From NCBI GenBank assembly GCA_023415795.1, contig JAEZJG010000010.1:1-64000 (forward strand): a stretch of DNA of 64,000 nucleotides. Reading direction: 5' to 3'. The position numbers were made by a program, and so were the translations under genes. The notes beneath the pieces are model-generated. The model had not been told where the DNA came from. It worked only from the letters and a program-made list of their open reading frames with translations, and ran no database searches. The stretch is from Bacillota bacterium. GTDB taxonomy: Bacteria; Bacillota; Clostridia; Christensenellales; SZUA-584. Shown in pieces: positions 7,418 through 15,752 of this stretch. How positions within the stretch are numbered: position 1 is the stretch's first letter; each line of letters opens with the position of its first letter.

Positions 7418-8449
7418 TTACGGAATGACGATCGCCTTCTCCGCGTCCTCGCTTATAAGGCTCTCAAATGCCTTTTCTATGTCATCGAAAGCAAACTTGG
7501 TGATGTACTTTTCAACTTCAAGCTTACCGGTTGCTATCAGATCGAGCGCCTCCTTGTTCTGCTTGACGGTTGACGCGTGCGCCCCGAACACACCCAGTTC
7601 TTTGTAGTGAATAAGGTTGCTGTCGATATGAAAATTGTTGTCGCCCGGAAGCCCTCCAAACAGGCTTATGCGTCCGTTGTTGCTCAAAAGCTCGACACCC
7701 TGCTTGTGCGTTATTCCTGCGGGGCATGCCGTTATAACAACGTCCACTCCGTCCGTGCCGACAATGTTCTTGATAAGCTCCACATACCCCGGATCTTTTG
7801 TATCGATGATGTGGGCGTTAGGTACCAGCCTTGCTGCGTTTGCACGCCGCTTTTCGGAAACCTCCCCTATGACGACCTTGCCCGCGCCCTTCATAAAGGC
7901 CAGCTCAGCATGTATGCATCCAAGGTATCCCGCGCCGTATATGAGTACGTTGTCGCCCTTCTCTATATTCAGAAAGCTTTGGGCGTTTATAGCGCATGCG
8001 ATCGGTTCGGCAATGCTCGCGGCTTCAACAGCTACGCCCTCCGGCACTTTTATGAGATGACCCCGCTCGATAGCCTTTTTCGGTATCTTTATGTATTCCG
8101 AGAACGTACCCGCATACTCGTAGCCTATAGTCTCAAGGCTGGAACACATATTTGTGCGTCCTCTTTTGCAGTTTTTGCACTCACCGCAGCCGATGGCGGG
8201 CGCCATTGTATACCGATCTCCCACCTTTAAGTCTGTGCCTTCGCCAATTTCTACTATCTCGTAACAACCTTCGTGGCCTACGGTCACCGGCGCCTTTAGT
8301 TTGGTGCTGCCAAACCTGTACGTGCGTAGGTCTGTACCGCATATCGAAGCACACAGCACCTTAGCAATGGCTTCACCCGCCTGGGCCTCAGGCTTTTCTA
8401 CCTGATCGATAGAGAAGTTCTTTTCTCCGTGATAAACGAAAGCTTTCAT
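7418..8449 (-). CDS. Zinc-dependent medium-chain dehydrogenase (sorbitol dehydrogenase-like)
   Basis: A 343-aa medium-chain dehydrogenase/reductase. The start is ATG 8449, preceded by GGGAGG. The catalytic zinc region reads CASICGTDLRTY and GHEGCYEIV. The structural zinc cysteines are in CGECKNCKRGRTNMC, and the nucleotide loop is YGAGYLGCIHAE. The family oxidises secondary alcohols of polyols or their phosphates with NAD(P). It has no targeting peptide and is followed (54 bp) by the hexamer gene. Together with the neighbouring GatD-like enzyme it suggests polyol or sugar-phosphate chemistry feeding the microcompartment. The exact substrate is unknown. Confidence 0.85.
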   Translation of the reverse strand: MKAFVYHGEKNFSIDQVEKPEAQAGEAIAKVLCASICGTDLRTYRFGSTKLKAPVTVGHEGCYEIVEIGEGTDLKVGDRYTMAPAIGCGECKNCKRGRTNMCSSLETIGYEYAGTFSEYIKIPKKAIERGHLIKVPEGVAVEAASIAEPIACAINAQSFLNIEKGDNVLIYGAGYLGCIHAELAFMKGAGKVVIGEVSEKRRANAARLVPNAHIIDTKDPGYVELIKNIVGTDGVDVVITACPAGITHKQGVELLSNNGRISLFGGLPGDNNFHIDSNLIHYKELGVFGAHASTVKQNKEALDLIATGKLEVEKYITKFAFDDIEKAFESLISEDAEKAIVIP

Positions 8450-8467
8450 AATTCCTCCCATGTCCGC

Positions 8468-9526
8468 CTATTCCGCCCAGGGCAGAAACAGTATCTTGTT
8501 GAAGAACAGTTCCTTCTTATATATCTTGTCAAATATGCCCGCCACATCTTCAAGACGAAGCTTGTGCGTGATTATCTTCTCGGCGTCTATCGTTCCATCC
8601 GCGAGGCTTTCCACGCCATGTGTCCATTCCCATCCCGGGAACGGCTTGGAGAACGAATTCCACGATCCGATTACCTGCTTCTCAAACCTCATGATCTGAT
8701 CGACACACTTTTCAGACAGCTCCAACGGCTTATGCGATATACCGAGGAACACCATCCTGCCGTGCTTACCGGTCGCCATTATAGCGTTGTGCTGAGCCTG
8801 AGGAAATCCGGAAGCGTCTATACAAAGATCCGCTCCGCCGTCTGTTGCCTTGATTATCTGCTCAACGACGTCCTCGGCAGTTCCGTCTATTGCCACATCC
8901 GCTCCGCAATTCAGAGCAACCTGGCGTTTTTCTTCCGAAACGTCTACCGCAACCACCTTTGCAGCGCCCTTCGCTTTCATGTACTGAAGTGCGTAAAGCC
9001 CGATAGGTCCTGTTCCCATGACGCATACCTTGTCGCCAGCTTTAAAACCGCCGCGCTTTATAGAGTGCAGCGCGTTCGCAAGGGGGTCTGTCGTCGCTGC
9101 AGCTTCATATGTCACGTTGTCAGCGATTTTGACAAGGTTGACCTCGGGAACGGCTAGGTACTGCGCGAAAGCGCCGTCGCATCGTGAGCCGAAATAGTTG
9201 TAGTCAACGCACAGCGAAAAATTTCCCTGTTGGCAATACTCGCACTTAAAGCACGGCATCAGCGGCGCTACCGTAACACGGTCGCCATCCTTATAGTTTT
9301 TAATACCAGTTCCGGTCTTGACAATCTGACCTGCAAACTCATGACCCGGAGTTATAGGCGCAATATATGCGCCGTACTGGTTGATACGCGGAATATCCGA
9401 TCCGCATACGCCTACGGCCATAACCTTAATCAGCACCTCGTTCTCCTTGATCTCGGGAACGGGAACCTGCTCTAGCCTCAGATCCCTGGGTGCATACATC
9501 CTTACTGCCTTCATCATGCTGCTCAT
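8468..9526 (-). CDS. GatD-like galactitol-1-phosphate 5-dehydrogenase family enzyme
   Basis: A 352-aa zinc medium-chain dehydrogenase. Motifs: AVGVCGSDIPRIN and GHEFAGQIV (catalytic zinc), C-x2-C-x2-C-x7-C in CFKCEYCQQGNFSLC (structural zinc) and GTGPIGLYAL (NAD loop). The segment GSWNSFSKPFPGWEW matches the region that in GatD reads FNSYSAPFPGQEW, making the galactitol-1-phosphate dehydrogenase group the closest relative I recognise. AAGGAG lies upstream of ATG 9526. In context it would interconvert a polyol phosphate and a ketose phosphate; whether the hexitol specificity is kept is unknown. Confidence 0.82.
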   Translation of the reverse strand: MSSMMKAVRMYAPRDLRLEQVPVPEIKENEVLIKVMAVGVCGSDIPRINQYGAYIAPITPGHEFAGQIVKTGTGIKNYKDGDRVTVAPLMPCFKCEYCQQGNFSLCVDYNYFGSRCDGAFAQYLAVPEVNLVKIADNVTYEAAATTDPLANALHSIKRGGFKAGDKVCVMGTGPIGLYALQYMKAKGAAKVVAVDVSEEKRQVALNCGADVAIDGTAEDVVEQIIKATDGGADLCIDASGFPQAQHNAIMATGKHGRMVFLGISHKPLELSEKCVDQIMRFEKQVIGSWNSFSKPFPGWEWTHGVESLADGTIDAEKIITHKLRLEDVAGIFDKIYKKELFFNKILFLPWAE

Positions 9527-9552
9527 ATTAAAACTCCTTAAATTACATTCTA

Positions 9553-10383
9553 TTAATATGTATCTTTAATTACCGCTACATTGCCGGCCGGGCAGTTTCC
9601 TGATGCGCACTGTCCACATTTTACGCAGGCCTTGCCGCCGCCCGATACTATAGTCACGCCCGAGCTTGTCCCCAGCCTCGTCGCGCCTGCCTTTATCATT
9701 GCGACTGCAGTTTCGTAATCGCGAACGCCTCCCGACGCCTTAACTCCCATATGTGGCCCTACAGTCTGGCGCATGAGAGCAACGTCTTCTTTTGTTGCTC
9801 CACCCTTTGAGAAGCCGGTAGAAGTCTTAACAAAATCCGCACCCGCCATCTTCGCTATAGTGCAGACCTTTACCTTCTCCTCGTCTGTCAGCAGGCATGT
9901 CTCAATGATGACCTTGACGAGCCCTCTGCCTTTTGCCGCGGTCACCACAGCTTCGATGTCCCTTTTAACAAGCTGCCAGTTTTCCGATTTGATCGCACCT
10001 ACATTGACGACCATATCCACTTCTTTTGCGCCCAACAGCAATACCGTCTGAGTCTCTTCAGCCTTAACTTCAGGCGTCGTTGCGCCAAGCGGGAAGCCGA
10101 CTACTACGCAGGGTGCCACTCCGCTCCCTGAAAGCTGTTCTGCCACAAACTTGATGTGGTTCGGGTTTACGCATACGCTCGCAAAGTTGTACTTCTTAGC
10201 CTCGTCGCAGACCTTTCGCACTTCCGCTTCGGATGCCTCAGGCTTTAAAAGCGTGTGGTCAATGTACTTAGCCAGCGACGCAGGCGCAAACTCGTTTGCG
10301 CTCCCCGGTGACGTCTGCGTCTTGCCATTAAGCTGCGCGCAGACTTCTTCCGTTACTTTCCTGATCAGTTCGTTTACGTCCAT
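9553..10383 (-). CDS. deoC: Deoxyribose-phosphate aldolase with targeting peptide and Cys-rich tail
   Basis: A 276-aa aldolase; DeoC cleaves 2-deoxyribose 5-phosphate to acetaldehyde and glyceraldehyde 3-phosphate. Start ATG 10383 has GGAGGG upstream. Residues 1-18 (DVNELIRKVTEEVCAQL) are a BMC targeting helix, followed by a linker to about 35. The catalytic core is intact: DHTLLKP (42-48), D123, Schiff-base K186 in KTSTGF, K215 in GVKASGGVR, and the phosphate residues R221 and GTSSG. After the usual end of DeoC there is an unusual tail with C253-x2-C256-x2-C259-x4-C264 (positions 253-264), a ferredoxin-like or metal-binding pattern. It is the best candidate for the signature enzyme of this compartment. 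Confidence 0.93.
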   Translation of the reverse strand: MDVNELIRKVTEEVCAQLNGKTQTSPGSANEFAPASLAKYIDHTLLKPEASEAEVRKVCDEAKKYNFASVCVNPNHIKFVAEQLSGSGVAPCVVVGFPLGATTPEVKAEETQTVLLLGAKEVDMVVNVGAIKSENWQLVKRDIEAVVTAAKGRGLVKVIIETCLLTDEEKVKVCTIAKMAGADFVKTSTGFSKGGATKEDVALMRQTVGPHMGVKASGGVRDYETAVAMIKAGATRLGTSSGVTIVSGGGKACVKCGQCASGNCPAGNVAVIKDTY

Positions 10384-10417
10384 TGAATCTCCCTCCAAAT
10401 TGTCTTCTTCATTCTGT

Positions 10418-11392
10418 TTATAAATTGTACTCTTCGCACCGTTTTAAAATATTTAGGGCGGTTATCTCATCCATATACAAAGTCGTCATATACCCGCCTC
10501 TTAGCGCTCCGATTATAGCGTCGGTTTTCTCGGCACCGACTGCTATTCCTATCCTGTGCTTCTTTTTCTTAAGCTCGTGAAGCTCGATGCCTATAGTCCT
10601 TGCGTTATATCCATTATCCACGAGCTCTCCGTTTATATTAAAAAACCTTGTGCATATATCGCCTACAGCGCCGGCTTCGCGCAAAGTCTTTATATTTTCC
10701 ACCGTGACTGTTGAGCGCTCGACCAGCACCGAATTCTCAGACGTCTGCCCTATACTGAAAACGGCGATATTTGCCTCTCGTGCCAGCTCAAGCACCAGCT
10801 TAATCCGTGAATCCCGCTTTATTTCGTTTGCAATTCTTTCATCGTCTACGAGAGCCGGCGCGGCTATTATGTACCCAACGCCCGAATATGCCTGCGTAAA
10901 TTTTTCGAGCAGACCTGCAGTCTTTGTAGACAATACGCTGGTGGCGATAGAGCCGTTGAGCTGCACGATTTTTATGCCTTTTTTCGCGGTTGTGGGCGGC
11001 ACGACCAGTGAAGATAAGTGTTCCATAGTCCTGCCCCACGAAACGCTGACGATGTCATTGTCTGTAACAATCTTGCTTAGATCTTCGGCTACCATCTTGC
11101 AAGTATCTGTCATACATATGGCAGCGTTATTCACAAAACACGGCGTAATGAAAATGTGATCGATATCAAAGTGCTTTTTGAGCAGCTCTTCCTGAAGCGC
11201 AAGAGACCGTACCGGATATATTATTTCATGCTTAACATATCCTAGCGATACAGCCTTTTTAATAATACGAGATACCGTGGATATAGACGTCTCTTCTTCC
11301 GCAGCTATTTGCTCCTGAGACAAGCCGAGCTCGTAGTACTTCTTCGCTATGCGTATTATTGTATTTATCTCGCTTATCGTCACATTTTCCAT
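10418..11392 (-). CDS. SorC/DeoR-type sugar-phosphate-responsive transcription regulator
   Basis: A regulator of about 324 aa: an N-terminal helix-turn-helix (LSQEQIAAEEETSISTVSRI, about 22-41) and a SorC-type phosphosugar-binding domain, with VSWGRTMEHL, NGSIA and GEDGAD-like IGIAVGAEKTDAIIGALRGG segments. B. subtilis DeoR belongs to this family and senses deoxyribose 5-phosphate, which fits an aldolase operon. The frame opens at a GTG at 11431, but that lies in the predicted promoter, so ATG 11392 is preferred. The gene stands just upstream of deoC in the same direction. It probably controls the BMC operon and itself. Confidence 0.88.
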   Translation of the reverse strand: MENVTISEINTIIRIAKKYYELGLSQEQIAAEEETSISTVSRIIKKAVSLGYVKHEIIYPVRSLALQEELLKKHFDIDHIFITPCFVNNAAICMTDTCKMVAEDLSKIVTDNDIVSVSWGRTMEHLSSLVVPPTTAKKGIKIVQLNGSIATSVLSTKTAGLLEKFTQAYSGVGYIIAAPALVDDERIANEIKRDSRIKLVLELAREANIAVFSIGQTSENSVLVERSTVTVENIKTLREAGAVGDICTRFFNINGELVDNGYNARTIGIELHELKKKKHRIGIAVGAEKTDAIIGALRGGYMTTLYMDEITALNILKRCEEYNL

Positions 11393-11429
11393 TATACTTC
11401 TCAACTTTTCATTATTTGAGGGCATATTC

Positions 11430-11466
11430 ACCGGTTATATTATGATTATTCGACACCGGTGCAAAT
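11430..11466 (-). promoter_or_regulatory. Candidate promoter and operator of the regulator/BMC operon
   Basis: On the minus strand TTTGCA (11461-11466) and TAATAT (11438-11443) are 17 bp apart. The word CACCGGT occurs twice, at 11430-11436 and in the palindrome CACCGGTG at 11455-11462, flanking and overlapping the promoter elements. This is the layout of a repressor operator, and the obvious candidate is the SorC-type regulator encoded just downstream. Confidence 0.45.
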
Positions 11467-11585
11467 ATTCCTGCCTATTGAAAATATTATTACGCATAAA
11501 TATAATGGTATTATTCTCACTTAACGGCCAGTCTGTAAATATAAACAAAAATGCTGTATCCCGTTATAAATTTGAGCCTTACAAA

Positions 11586-13085
11586 TTACTCTTTTGCCCA
11601 GCCGAACGAGCGTTCGACGGCCCGTTTCCAGCCTGCGTAGAGAGACTCCCTTCTGTCTTCGCTCATGCTTGGCTCATAAACCCGCGCTATCTTCCACTGC
11701 TTGGCTATCTCAGCCTTGCTCTTCCAGAATCCGACGCCCAGCCCTGCGAGATACGCTGCGCCGAGAGCCGCCATCTCTGTGACAACCGGCTTTTGAATAG
11801 GTATCCCAAGTATGTCGGATTGTATCTGCATCAAAAGATCGTTGACAGTAGCGCCGCCGTCCACCCTGAGCGCCGTTGCCTTCTGTCCTGAATCCTTCTC
11901 CATGCACTCAAGAACATCACGCGTTTGATAGCAGATTGCCTCCAGCGCGCTTCTCGCGATGTGTTCTCCGGTCGTCCCGCGCGTAATTCCTACGATCGTT
12001 CCTCTCGCGTACATGTCCCAATAAGGAGCACACAACCCCGTAAATGCGGGAACCAAGTATACTCCTTGTGTATCCTCGACCTTGCCGGCAAGATCGTTTA
12101 TCTCAGCCGCCGACTTTATTATCTTCAGGCCATCCCTCAGCCACTGTACCGTCGCGCCGCCCACGAATATCACACCTTCAAGAGCGTATTCCACTTTGCC
12201 GTCGATCACCCACCCGAGGTCTGTCGTAAGCCCGGTCTTGCTCATCTTAAGCTCTTCGCCAATATTCATCATCAGCGCGAGCGAAGTGCCGTACGTATTC
12301 TTCGCCATGCCCGGCTCAAAGCAAGTCTGGCCGAACGTTGCAGCATGCTGGTCGCCAGCATCTCCTGCCACAGGTACTTCTTCGCCGAAGAATACGTCCC
12401 GGCTCGTCATTGTCAGAACACCGCTTGTGGGCTTGAGTTCGGGCAGTATATGCTCGGGAACGCCGAGAGCTTCCATTATCTTTGCGTCCCATTTAAGATC
12501 GTGTATATCGAGCAGCATTGTCCTTGAAGCGTTGGAATAATCCTCCACATGACTTGCCCCGCCCGAAAGCTTATACATCAGCCACGAATCCACGTTCCCG
12601 AAGCAGATCTTCTTTTCCCGTACTTTTTCTTTGACCCCCTCAACATTGTCGATGATCCATTTTATCTTTGTTCCCGAAAAATAGGCGTCTATCAGAAGGC
12701 CGGTTCTTTCCTTTATATAATCCTCATAGCCCTTTGCCTTGAGCTCTTCGCATATGCCTGCGGTCTGCCGCGACTGCCATACGATAGCGTTATATACCGG
12801 TTCTCCCGTATCCCTATCCCAAAGTATCGTTGTCTCGCGCTGACAGGTTATCCCTATTGCAGCGACCTCCGCTGCGCTGGTATTACCCTTTTCGAAGGCC
12901 TCGGCAGCACAGATCATAGTCGTTTCCCAGTACTCGTTTGGATCGTGCTCGACCCAGCCGGGCTTTGGATATATCTGCTTAATCTCTCTGTATGAGGACG
13001 AATGTATCTGTCCTTCCCTGTTAAACAGTACGACCCTCGTGCCCGTTGTTCCCTGGTCGATGGCCATGATAAATCTTTTTTCCAT
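11586..13085 (-). CDS. glpK: Glycerol kinase (FGGY family)
   Basis: A 499-aa FGGY kinase, normal length, starting MEKRFIMAIDQGTTGTRVV; AAGGAGG precedes the ATG. Residues that bind glycerol in E. coli GlpK are kept: CQRETT (Arg-Glu), NAIVWQ (Trp), DAYFSGTK (Tyr) and AGDAGDQHAATFGQ (Asp). VPAFTGLCAPYWD and RVDGGA also match. Glycerol phosphorylation is therefore the direct prediction, although some relatives act on other polyols. No glycerol facilitator or classical glycerol-3-phosphate dehydrogenase is in the window. The gene sits between the ABC permease gene and the BMC regulator, so it may belong to the same catabolic unit. Confidence 0.85.
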   Translation of the reverse strand: MEKRFIMAIDQGTTGTRVVLFNREGQIHSSSYREIKQIYPKPGWVEHDPNEYWETTMICAAEAFEKGNTSAAEVAAIGITCQRETTILWDRDTGEPVYNAIVWQSRQTAGICEELKAKGYEDYIKERTGLLIDAYFSGTKIKWIIDNVEGVKEKVREKKICFGNVDSWLMYKLSGGASHVEDYSNASRTMLLDIHDLKWDAKIMEALGVPEHILPELKPTSGVLTMTSRDVFFGEEVPVAGDAGDQHAATFGQTCFEPGMAKNTYGTSLALMMNIGEELKMSKTGLTTDLGWVIDGKVEYALEGVIFVGGATVQWLRDGLKIIKSAAEINDLAGKVEDTQGVYLVPAFTGLCAPYWDMYARGTIVGITRGTTGEHIARSALEAICYQTRDVLECMEKDSGQKATALRVDGGATVNDLLMQIQSDILGIPIQKPVVTEMAALGAAYLAGLGVGFWKSKAEIAKQWKIARVYEPSMSEDRRESLYAGWKRAVERSFGWAKE

Positions 13086-13207
13086 ACCGCGCCTCCTTAA
13101 GTTATATAAGGCATCTATCAGCCCGCTGCAGGGTTATATGTAACCCCGTTAAATGATCGAATACTATCAACGGCATTCCAAATCAGCATTCGCGACCTAA
13201 ATATTTT

Positions 13208-14191
13208 TTACCGTTCCTTCTGCGTGGACATATTGAGCAGCACCGCGATTATAACCAGTGCACCTCTTACGACGAGCTGCCAATATGAGCTGATACCCAT
13301 AATCGTCATGCCGTTGAGTATAACACCGAGGAACAGTATACCGATAAGTGTTCCGGTCACTTTTCCTACGCCGCCCGAAAGGCTCGCGCCGCCGATGATG
13401 ATGGACGATATCGCTGTCATCTCTCCGCCCGTTCCGACCGAGGGCGTTCCCGCCATAATCTGAGAGGATACCATTAACCCGGAAAGAGCACCAAGGAACC
13501 CAGTTATTCCAAACGAGATGCTACGAATGCGGTTTACGTTAACGCCTGACAGTCTCGCGCTTTCAACGTTGCCACCCACTGCATAGACGCTACGGCCGAA
13601 CGCAGTATAGTTAAGCAGGAAGAATATCACGACGAAGACGACAACCAGTATCAAAGCCTGGAACGGGAATACGCCGCCGATAAAGCCTGCGCCGAGATAT
13701 CCGAACCATTGAGGATAGCTTGCAATCGGGAAGCCGCCCGTCAACAGATACGCGAAGCCGCTCAGCATCGTTAATAGTCCCAGCGTTGTGATAAACGAAG
13801 GAACTCTGAAGCTGTTCCGCATCCATGCGGTAAACATTCCAATAAGTACACCCGCTATGAGCACGATGATAGAAGAGATTATGATGGCGGGTAACACTTC
13901 CATGCCACCTAGTGTGAACTTCTGCACCATCCATGCTGAGAAACAACCGGAGAACGCAACTGCAGAACCAACAGATAAGTCAATTTCTCCAGTAATGATC
14001 ACAAGCGTCATACCCAGAGCGATGATACCGTTCATTGATGAGGTTCTTAAAACCGTCATCATATTCTTCCATGTGAAAAAGTTTTCGTTTGCAAACGATA
14101 AAAAGATGAATAGTCCGATTAGTACAACTATCAGCACATTTCGTTTGAAAAAAGACTGAAACCTTTTCATTTTAACATTTACGTTTTCCAT
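13208..14191 (-). CDS. Ribose-type ABC transporter permease
   Basis: A 327-aa membrane protein of the RbsC/BPD_transp_2 family with about nine or ten hydrophobic segments. It has the family signature GMTLVIITGEIDLSVGS near the N-terminus and a SSIIIGGASLSGGVG loop near the C-terminus. ATG 14191 lies one base after the ATPase stop and is preceded by GGGGGAG. Only one permease gene is present, so it probably homodimerises with one tandem ATPase subunit. Substrate: a sugar, polyol or nucleoside not defined by sequence. Confidence 0.9.
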   Translation of the reverse strand: MENVNVKMKRFQSFFKRNVLIVVLIGLFIFLSFANENFFTWKNMMTVLRTSSMNGIIALGMTLVIITGEIDLSVGSAVAFSGCFSAWMVQKFTLGGMEVLPAIIISSIIVLIAGVLIGMFTAWMRNSFRVPSFITTLGLLTMLSGFAYLLTGGFPIASYPQWFGYLGAGFIGGVFPFQALILVVVFVVIFFLLNYTAFGRSVYAVGGNVESARLSGVNVNRIRSISFGITGFLGALSGLMVSSQIMAGTPSVGTGGEMTAISSIIIGGASLSGGVGKVTGTLIGILFLGVILNGMTIMGISSYWQLVVRGALVIIAVLLNMSTQKER

Positions 14192-14192
14192 T

Positions 14193-15674
14193 TTACTCCC
14201 CCATACATTTCGTATAAAGTTCTTCGACAGCAACTTCCGACGGACATAGTTCTCCCTTAATCTTACCGTCGCTCATTATGAGGACCCTGTGGCATACCTG
14301 TATCAGCTCCTCAAGCTCAGACGATACGATAATCGACGCAACACCGTGCTTGCTTTGTTCCCATACGATATCAAATATCTGCTGCTTTGCGTTGACGTCT
14401 ATTCCCTTCGAAGGTTCGTCTAAAAGTATCACTTTAGGATTTGTATTAAGCCAGTTGCCAACGACGACCTTTTGTTGGTTTCCGCCTGAAAGAGACGATA
14501 CCGGCACTTCAGGTGTGGCTATCTTTATCTGCAGCCCGGTAACCTGTTTTTCAACCAGTTCACGCTCTGTTTTCTTGGAAAACACACCATTACTGCAAAT
14601 CTTTTTAAGACTCGCCAAAACCAGATTTTCTCGAACTGAGTGTATCTGTATAAGGCCTTCTTCTTTTCTGTTTTCCGACGTCATCGCAAGACCGGTCTTT
14701 TTGGCGATTATTGGAGAGCCTTTTTTCATCGGCTTGCCAGAAACCAACACTCTGCCCGAATCATAGCTGTCTGAGCCGAAAATCGCACGAAGCAGCTCTG
14801 AACGTCCGGAACCCAACAGTCCTGCAATGCCAAGCACCTCACCCTTATACAGCTTAAGGTTTACATCGTTAAAAGCGCCTTTTCGAGTTAAGCCTTCAAC
14901 TTCCAGCACAACTTCGTCTTGGCATTTAAGCTCTTCAGGTATGGTCTTTGTCTCAATATCGCCAAACATCATATTGATGACTTTTTCTTTTGTTAAATTA
15001 GCCAAATCCTCACGACCAATGTATTTACCGTCTCGTAACACAGTAACAGTATCCGCAACGCTCCAAAGCTCCTGAAGCTTATGGGTTATGTAGATGATGA
15101 TAACACCCTTTTCCTTCAGCGCATGGACCAGCTTAAAGAGCATCTCTGTTTCATGCTGTGCCAGAGCAGATGTTGGCTCATCCAACAACAAAACATGGGG
15201 ATTATAGGACATTGCCTTTGCAATCTCAACAAGCTGGCGCTGCCAGATGTTAAGAGCGCTGACCTTCGTTTTAGGAGAAATGTCTATCTCCAGTTCCTTT
15301 AAGAGCTTTGCCGCATCCTGATTTGCTTTATTGAAATCAATGATGGGACCCTTTTGGGGCAGCCTCCCGAAAAATATGTTCTCCGCTATGGAAAGCCCGG
15401 GTATCAAAGATAGTTCCTGATAAACGGTTGCGATGCCTTTATCAAAAGCGTCCTGAGGATTCTTAAGCACCAGCTTCTTTCCGTCAAGCAATATCTCTCC
15501 AGAAGTTGGCGGCTGTGCTCCCGCAATAATTTTTATTAAAGTACTTTTTCCCGAACCGTTCTTACCAAGAAAAGCATGAACTTTTCCAGCTTCAAACTTA
15601 ACCGAAAAATTATCCAACGCAACAGTTCCGGGGAAGACCTTTGTGACGTTTTTTATTTCAAGCAGTTTTTCCAC
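14193..15674 (-). CDS. Sugar ABC transporter ATPase, two ABC domains (RbsA/MglA type)
   Basis: A 493-aa tandem ATPase. The start is GTG 15674 with GAGGAGG at the right distance. Domain 1 has Walker A GKNGSGKST and Walker B VLLLDEPTSAL, but its signature reads LNIWQRQ rather than LSGGQ. Domain 2 has the degenerate Walker A GLLGSGRSE usual for this family and an intact LSGGNQQK. It energises the permease at 13208-14191. A hairpin separates it from the binding-protein gene upstream. Confidence 0.92.
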   Translation of the reverse strand: MEKLLEIKNVTKVFPGTVALDNFSVKFEAGKVHAFLGKNGSGKSTLIKIIAGAQPPTSGEILLDGKKLVLKNPQDAFDKGIATVYQELSLIPGLSIAENIFFGRLPQKGPIIDFNKANQDAAKLLKELEIDISPKTKVSALNIWQRQLVEIAKAMSYNPHVLLLDEPTSALAQHETEMLFKLVHALKEKGVIIIYITHKLQELWSVADTVTVLRDGKYIGREDLANLTKEKVINMMFGDIETKTIPEELKCQDEVVLEVEGLTRKGAFNDVNLKLYKGEVLGIAGLLGSGRSELLRAIFGSDSYDSGRVLVSGKPMKKGSPIIAKKTGLAMTSENRKEEGLIQIHSVRENLVLASLKKICSNGVFSKKTERELVEKQVTGLQIKIATPEVPVSSLSGGNQQKVVVGNWLNTNPKVILLDEPSKGIDVNAKQQIFDIVWEQSKHGVASIIVSSELEELIQVCHRVLIMSDGKIKGELCPSEVAVEELYTKCMGE

Positions 15675-15706
15675 TTCTTCCTCCTCATATATCTTTAAGA
15701 AGAATG

Positions 15707-15733
15707 GAAGGGGTCGCAAAACGCAACCCCTTC
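15707..15733 (-). terminator. Intercistronic hairpin between binding protein and ATPase genes
   Basis: An 8-bp stem GAAGGGGT/ACCCCTTC with an inner GC/GC pair lies 20 bp after the binding-protein stop. Read on the minus strand it is followed by a pyrimidine-rich stretch without a clean U-run. It likely works as a partial terminator or mRNA stabiliser, giving more binding protein than membrane subunits, a common arrangement in ABC operons. Confidence 0.6.
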
Positions 15734-15752
15734 TGAATACCGACTAGTTCAA

